NCBI GenBank assembly: GCA_012064415.1
Contig: SSNU01000166.1
Span: 137,913 to 152,307, forward strand
From: Gyrodactylus bullatarudis
Lineage: Eukaryota > Platyhelminthes > Monogenea > Gyrodactylidea > Gyrodactylidae
Direction of reading: 5' to 3'
Length of the DNA stretch: 14,395 bases
The position numbers and the translations under genes were made by a program. Positions within the stretch are counted from its first letter, which is position 1. Every line of letters begins with the position of its first letter. Below the pieces are notes generated by a model. That model searched no databases. It was given only the letters and a program-made list of their open reading frames with translations, and had not been told where the DNA came from. This document shows, piece by piece, positions 9,349 to 14,395 of this stretch.

Positions 9349-9533
9349 AAAAAATAATTACCAAAAGACTAGTAGTTTTGCTACTAATTTTATAAAATTA
9401 ATAGTTCAACAGGTAGTTTTGAAAAAACAATTTTTATTGTGTGTAAATATTTTGTTTGAATAGTTTAAACTTTACAAACTGAAACACATTAAAAAAAGAT
9501 AATTTTGGCAGACATTTACTCAATCTAGTATAA
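9349..9533. promoter_or_regulatory. Shared divergent promoter region, PLA2G6 / kish-B
   Basis: Only 185 bp separate the start codons of two divergent genes, so both promoters and both 5' leaders must fit here or inside the genes. It holds a small hairpin, TAGTAG-ttttg-CTACTA (9370-9386), and an acceptor-like ttttggcag ending at 9511, 22 nt before the kish-B ATG, which could serve trans-splicing. No clear TATA box can be told from the AT-rich background. Confidence 0.55.
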
Positions 9534-9758
9534 ATGGTTAATGCATTCAGTTTTGATGGTGCATTCATTATAGTTCTCCTCTCTATTTGTTCTTGTTCGT
9601 ATTTGAGAAGAGTACCCAAGTTAAAAACTCTTCTATTTTCAACAAAAACTGGATTTTGGGGAATTCTCTACAAGTTCGCGGTCATTGGAATTCGTCTTAA
9701 CATATTTGTTTCTTTCATTTGTATAATTACAACCCTTTATCTTTTATTTTTCCGATGA
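9534..9758 (+). CDS. TMEM167B: Kish-B (TMEM167B) small Golgi membrane protein
   Basis: Single-exon gene of 74 codons, the same length as human kish-B and aligning end to end. Shared blocks include the N-terminal F/YS.DG, the CSCSY/CTCAY segment, VPKLKT, the KTGFWG/KKGVWG loop, YK.AVIG.RL and the closing LYLLFF. Two hydrophobic segments (about 10-24 and 51-73) flank a basic loop, as expected of a DUF1242/kish secretory-pathway membrane protein placed at the Golgi. VPKLKT and AVIG favour kish-B over kish-A. Its stop TGA overlaps the COG8 ATG, and no AATAAA separates the two genes, so it is probably the first cistron of a dicistronic mRNA. Confidence 0.95.
   Translation: MVNAFSFDGAFIIVLLSICSCSYLRRVPKLKTLLFSTKTGFWGILYKFAVIGIRLNIFVSFICIITTLYLLFFR
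9755..9758 (+). promoter_or_regulatory. ATGA stop-start overlap joining kish-B and COG8
   Basis: The last base pair step of kish-B, TGA (9756-9758), overlaps ATG of COG8 (9755-9757). This is the classical geometry for termination-reinitiation. An ATG context of ttccg is poor, which would suit coupling rather than independent scanning. Confidence 0.85.
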
Positions 9759-12700
9759 AAAACATTTCCTGTGAATATTTCTTCACTACTTCGGAAGATT
9801 GTGATCTTAGTTCTGAAGCTGTTCTTGACATATTGAAATCGTTGGAAATCAATTCTCTTGAAGATATATCTCTCTCTATTGATGCTCTGAACGCTGATCT
9901 AGAACTATGTGATCAAGAAATGAAATCTATTGCTTTCAAAAACTATAATTCCTATCTCGACGAGATCAATATCAATTCTTTAGTTGTGAATACTATTCCT
10001 GAAATTCAAAATAGGAATATTAATTTAAATGAAAATGTGCTCAAATCAATTGATATTTCATCCAATCTTAACTCCAAGCTATTCAAAAAATATGAAAATA
10101 TTCAAACCTTAGTTGGCTCTCTCGATAATCTATCCCAGTTTAATAAAATTTGCAATTTGCCTCATCTCGTGGAGGATGCCATTACTAAAAAGAATTTATC
10201 AGAATGCTTCAAAGTCTTTGAAAGTATTCAAGAGTGTCAAAATCAAGATGCTGCATTACATTTTAATCCATTTTCCCTTATTCAAAGTGATATTTTCTAC
10301 CTTGAACGTTATCTAGAGAGCGAATTGATTGAAAAATTACGTGATGAACTATCCCTGTCAGATTCTATAAATGCAGTTGTAAATTTGAAAAGAATCACCA
10401 GAATGAGTGAAGATGAAATTAGAATAGTTTTTCTTCAAGCAAAAAGTTTTCGAATTCATTCTAGAATATCTCTGCTCAAGATTGAAGGCAATAGTCAAAA
10501 TTTTGGATATCAATTTATCATAGAGTTCCTGGATGCATTGAAAAGTGAAATGTTTGATGTCATTTCCAATTATCGCGCTGTATTCCTCAATCCTATAAAT
10601 TCTGAAAATGAATTACCGGAAAATGAAAAAAACATTTTTAACTCAAATATTCATTTAAAATCCTTTTCAACTATCACTTCTACCCAAAGTCAAGAAGGAG
10701 TTTTAATATTTAATCAAAATAAGGCATATCTGACTCAAATTCTGAGTAATTGGCTAATCAGACAAGTTTATGTTTACCTTGAAGATTTCCAAAGCTACTT
10801 TGACGCCTTTATCAATAATTATTTAGCTGAAAACAAACAAGATTTTGTTCCTTTATTTAATAACATCAACGAAATATTCAAGAATCTTTCCAGTTTCCTT
10901 GAAATGCTTCAGAGAATGAAAGTATTTGCCTTGGGTCTTGATGATTATATTTGCCAATTATTCGAAGATCATCTTCGAAAAATACTTTTAGTAAGTAATC
11001 GTAATTTTTCCAAATGATATAACTAGGACTTTTAGCGCTAAAGAAAAATGCAAATATGGTGTTTCAAGGGCATACTTCTAGCATTTATCAATTTTCAGTA
11101 ATAATTTAAGTATTTATATTAATTTACTCAAAAGTATTACGCTGAACTTTTTACAGAATTGACTTTTCGGTTGCAGATCTTACGCCAAAGTCTTTGATGA
11201 ATGACAATTGATGAAAAATAGGGCATATTTTAAGCGTTTAATGATCTGAAATATGACTTTATAACTTTGAAGCCTGGTTTTTTCTTTGAGTTTTAACGGT
11301 TTTAAACCCTGTAAATTCACAGACTAAAATATATCTTTTATGACTTTTTGAAGCCCTAGATATAAATAATATTTTGATTAATTTATTTTTAGGATTTTAT
11401 TGATAAAAATTCTAAAGACTTTCAAAAGTCCATTGAAATCGATAGCTGGAAAGAAATTGAACATCCAAAGTGCCTTGAAAAAAATAATACTAACCTACCA
11501 AATGAAATATTCAACTATATTCCCTTGCGAAAGATGAGTGATAGATTAAATTCATTCCTGGAAGGTGTTATCATCTTTTGGCCGTCCTCATCAACCTCAT
11601 ATTTTTTATCCTGCTTTATCAAGTTTTTTGAGAAAAATTCCACAATACTCTGGAATAGATTTCAAACTAACTGTAAAGTGAGTATACCTGATTATTGAAA
11701 AAAGGTTTTTTGCATCCTATTTTAAAGATTTTAATCCTTCATGTCCCATTGTTCCACCAGTGGAACACAACACTTTCTTGAGCGATATTTTAAACTGAAA
11801 AATGATTAAAATACATTTTTCACCCCTCATTAAAAAGGAAATTTATAAAGCTACAAAAATATGTAATAAAGATAGCTTTTCAGTGATTCAAACAAAAGTT
11901 ACTCGAAGAAGAGTGATTTTTTGAAAACCTATTTGCTAAGGCCTTAGGAAAAAATAAAATTACATTCTATCGAGAAATGATAGCTGTGGATTTCATATAA
12001 GCAATCGCCTGCTCAATACCTTTTATGGTTTAGAAGATAACTAGTTCTAGAGCCTAAAAATGCCAATTTTAACCTCTATTACCTTTGAAATGATAAGTCG
12101 GCTTTCAAAAAGGAATTCAGATTTGGTCAGGTCACCAGTTTCCCAATTTGTATGTGATGAAAAAATATAATTTGGGACATGAAGGTCTAATTAAGATAAA
12201 GCTAGTTGACATGAAGTCGAGAATTTTGAATTTTCTTCCGATAGTCAGAAACAAAAATACTTTTTAAAAATCCTATTATGATTTGAGCTGATAAGTTGTT
12301 GAAAGAAGAAAATTTCTGAAAAAATTCAATCTGACAAAAATTTGGCCAATTTTTGAATTTCATATTTGCCCCAAATTTAGACTTTTTCAACGTTTCAGCT
12401 GAAATTTTTATCGATTTCAAAGATTTAAAACAATTCGAATTTACCTACAGAAATTCATTATTATTGTGAGAAATAAATAAAAATGATCCAAAATTGATAG
12501 AAGTTGACTTTTTCTAGGAGATGGCGAGTATTTCTCAACCTCTATGGCTAAATTTGAATTCTTCGTCTAATTCATTTCATCATGGAATTCAAGAAAAAAT
12601 ATTTCACTGACCATCCGGGGGAAAATATTGAGCTCTTAATCTATATATAGTAAATTCTCATCTTCATGTCAACTAGATTTATGTGCCAACTCCTTAGCAC

Positions 12701-13484
12701 GGTTCTTGTTACTTGGACAATGAGCTTGTGAATTATTGGACATTAACTGTAGGGTTGTAGCTTGTCATGAGTCAATGTTGGGTTTAGTTCATCAAATACT
12801 GTGAGATACTAAATGTTCTGGTCCTAACTTGGCCGTGTTAGGTTTGTGACTAGTAACCATTCATCAGAAAGGCTGCCACTGATGGACTTTCATCTTTTGA
12901 GAATGGTGTCTCACTATAGCTTATTAGGTCTTGTCTTAACTTGTTGAATTCAGACAACCATATATAGGGATTTTCTTTTATAATAATTATTGGCATTTTA
13001 AGACCGATGAGTATGCCTGAAATACAATACTTTTTCATTGAAAATATCTTAGTTTAGTTATCAAGGGATACTGCTTGATGTCACTAGAATCATTCTAAAT
13101 TATACCGAGAGCTCATCATGTATTGTTGATTGCAAAGGGAGAAAAAATAGACTTTGGCAGCTCCTATCAACGTATGAGGAGTTATCCTGATTTTAACAAA
13201 TACATGTGATTCCAAACTTTACTTACATCTATATATTTCAGATAAAAAGTCTGAATTGGAAAAATGAAGGTTCGAAATTGATCAAAGTCTATCAGAAGGA
13301 AATGATTCCTTTCTTCATTGGAAAGATTATTTCAATAATTGAAAACGATGAAAATATGTTAGACTATACCCTGTCGTATTTAATTTCTAATGAAATTTTT
13401 GAGCACAAAGCCACATTTATACGTCAGATATGTCAGAGAGCCGCTGGTCCAATACAAACTGCTAATAGACCAATAATAGATTAA
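9755..13484 (+). CDS. COG8: COG8, conserved oligomeric Golgi complex subunit 8 (3 exons)
   Basis: Exons 9755-10990, 11393-11677 and 13242-13484, all joined in phase 0, encode 412+95+80 = 587 residues (human about 612). COG8 belongs to lobe B of the COG tether, which guides retrograde vesicles within the Golgi. Matches to the Dor1/COG8 family: AFKNYNSYL near 60 (human AFANYKTFI), CNLPHLVEDAITK, VNLKRITRMSEDEIRIVFLQ (human YLRRMDVFTEAELRVKFLQ), FDVISNYRAVF (human FDIITQYRAIF). Exon 2 NYIPLRKMSDRLNSFLEGV matches DFPPLACFLNNILVAFNDL. Exon 3 carries the C-terminal helices. The start is fixed by an in-frame TAA at 9698 with no ATG and no AG acceptor before 9755. Donors are gtaagt and gtgagt; acceptors are tttttag and atttcag. 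Confidence 0.93.
10991..11392 (+). other. COG8 intron 1 (402 nt)
   Basis: GT-AG intron interrupting COG8 after residue 412. Its first part (11031-11108) belongs to a dispersed repeat with a second copy downstream of the gene. No coding content seen. Confidence 0.85.
11031..11108 (+). repeat. Dispersed repeat C, copy in COG8 intron 1
   Basis: Shares ctaaagaaaaat, ggtgttt, agcatttat and atttcag/ttttcagt.ataattta in the same order with 13720-13808. Confidence 0.65.
11678..13241 (+). other. COG8 intron 2 (1564 nt)
   Basis: GT-AG intron interrupting COG8 after residue 507. It contains AT-rich repeat-like sequence and a hammerhead-like motif at 12990-13026. A stretch near 12300-12450 loosely resembles 6280-6420. 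No gene seen. Confidence 0.82.
12990..13026 (+). ncRNA. Second hammerhead-like motif, relic in COG8 intron 2
   Basis: Shares ttggcat, agaccga.gagtatgcc and gaaata with 4462-4498. It has CCGATGA then TGAAA. Stem III is not recognisable. Probably a relic end of a related Penelope-like element. Confidence 0.4.
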
Positions 13485-13517
13485 CCAAAACATATTTCAT
13501 AATATAATATAATATTG

Positions 13518-13523
13518 AATAAA
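13518..13523 (+). terminator. COG8 polyadenylation signal AATAAA
   Basis: Canonical AATAAA 34 nt after the COG8 stop codon, in an AT-rich 3' flank. It is the first such signal after kish-B on exonic sequence, fitting one shared 3' end. Confidence 0.7.
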
Positions 13524-14241
13524 TATAAATTGAAATGAAAACACTACAGAAGATTTCTATCATCATTTATATTATGGTCTATATTATGAAAGGATTTATT
13601 TATGGTTGTACAAAGAATTCCTTACTATCCCATACGAAAAAGGCTTTAATTATAAATTATAATTAATTCAGATAGGTAATCATTAGGGCCTCAAAAGTAT
13701 GACCTAATAAATGGGTTCTTTAGCCGCTAAAGAAAAATAAAAATATGCCTTTTTGGTGTTTTTAGGGAATATTTAAAGCATTTATAGAATTTCAGTCATA
13801 ATTTAACCCTTTCGATAACAACCCTCTACGTTCAAACTGACCTTTTTCAATAATTTTGAAACATTTTTTTATGATTATTTTCTTATAGTATATCACAAAC
13901 TATCTTAGTCTGCTATCATGCTATATTTTTGCTAGCCAAGCGCTTAAATGCCTAAATTTTGTTAAGAATGCCATAGATATTTGAACTTTTACCGAAAGAA
14001 GTAGAATTCCTTAATTCATGATTTTTTTTGATTGAAATGATTAAACTTATCAATGTTCAGAGATAATAAGATTAATTCCCGTAGAAGCTAAATAGTTAAT
14101 CCAAAACAAGGTATATTTTTTATGCATGAAATCAATGAGCAGTTCCATGAATAGTCTCGTGAAAATGGGGCAATTTTCAACCCCATTTTTACCTTAGATC
14201 TTCAATATCTAGCTTATTTTGTAATAAGATCGAATGAAATT
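13524..14241. other. Region downstream of COG8 without a gene
   Basis: AT-rich, with stops in all frames. Apart from repeat C I see no coding sequence, RNA gene or recognised element. Confidence 0.6.
13720..13808 (+). repeat. Dispersed repeat C, copy downstream of COG8
   Basis: Direct-orientation partner of 11031-11108, with small indels. Family unknown. Confidence 0.65.
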
Positions 14242-14395
14242 AAAAGGATATCCTTTTTTAATTACACCTTCAACGTTGAAAGTGTAACGAAAATATTTTT
14301 CCTCTCTGCCCCTTTTCGGTATATGCCTGTTAGCATATACGGTCTATGCTTATGCAATATACAAGTGACTTGCCTAAAGTGTAACGAAAACATTT
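14242..14395. repeat. Palindrome-rich segment with 97-bp-spaced direct repeat
   Basis: AAAAGGATATCCTTTT (14242-14257), a 26-nt near-palindrome centred on TTCAACGTTGAA (14262-14287) and a perfect 8-bp hairpin GTATATGC/GCATATAC (14319-14340). AAAGTGTAACGAAAA occurs at 14279 and again at 14376. It may be the end of a mobile element or the first unit of a satellite that continues to the right. Confidence 0.6.

Noticed and set aside
9434..9619. 61-aa minus-strand frame
   Set aside because: Antisense to the conserved kish-B gene.
9719..9754. Upstream COG8 start
   Set aside because: The codon is TTG, not ATG; the first ATG in frame is 9755.
10113..10316. 67-aa plus-strand frame
   Set aside because: Out-of-frame shadow inside COG8 exon 1.
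12850..13038. 62-aa minus-strand frame in COG8 intron 2
   Set aside because: Overlaps the hammerhead-like relic and shows no protein similarity I recognise.

Overview
The window is animal (metazoan) nuclear DNA. It is AT-rich, has GT-AG spliceosomal introns and the standard genetic code, and carries many inverted-repeat elements and a Penelope-like retroelement remnant. Three conserved eukaryotic genes are recognisable. The exact lineage is uncertain. Three introns of 24, 29 and 27 nt are far below the usual animal minimum. They recall dicyemids, for which very short introns have been reported, but this is only a hypothesis.

Minus strand, 9348 down to 1612 and off the left edge: the 5' part of a PLA2G6 (iPLA2-beta, group VI phospholipase A2) gene. 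I traced ten phase-compatible exons by eye, encoding 592 codons. They give the N-terminal region, the ankyrin repeats, a conserved HAVGA.RC block and a long basic linker. The patatin catalytic domain (GxGxxG, GTSTG) is not in the window and should lie to the left. The mobile-element debris between 1 and 7993 sits inside the introns of this gene.

Plus strand, 9534-13484: a head-to-tail pair. An intact 74-aa kish-B (TMEM167B) gene ends in a TGA that overlaps the ATG of COG8 (ATGA at 9755-9758). COG8 has three exons, encodes about 587 aa, and is followed by an AATAAA. The COG8 frame has a TAA at 9698 and no AG dinucleotide or earlier ATG before 9755, so its start is pinned to the overlap. The layout implies one dicistronic mRNA for two Golgi proteins. 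PLA2G6 and kish-B start codons are only 185 bp apart and diverge, so they probably share a promoter region.

Mobile and repeat DNA: a Penelope-like GIY-YIG fragment (3657-4546) flanked by about 42-bp inverted repeats. It has a 69-bp internal microinversion bounded by 10-bp inverted repeats and a degenerate hammerhead-ribozyme-like motif at its end. A second hammerhead-like motif lies in COG8 intron 2. Two MITE-like families each have two copies (251-585 and 5991-6229; 5226-5419 and 84-223). Smaller dispersed repeats also occur, and the right edge holds a palindrome-rich segment with a 97-bp-spaced direct repeat. I found no rRNA, tRNA or CRISPR array.
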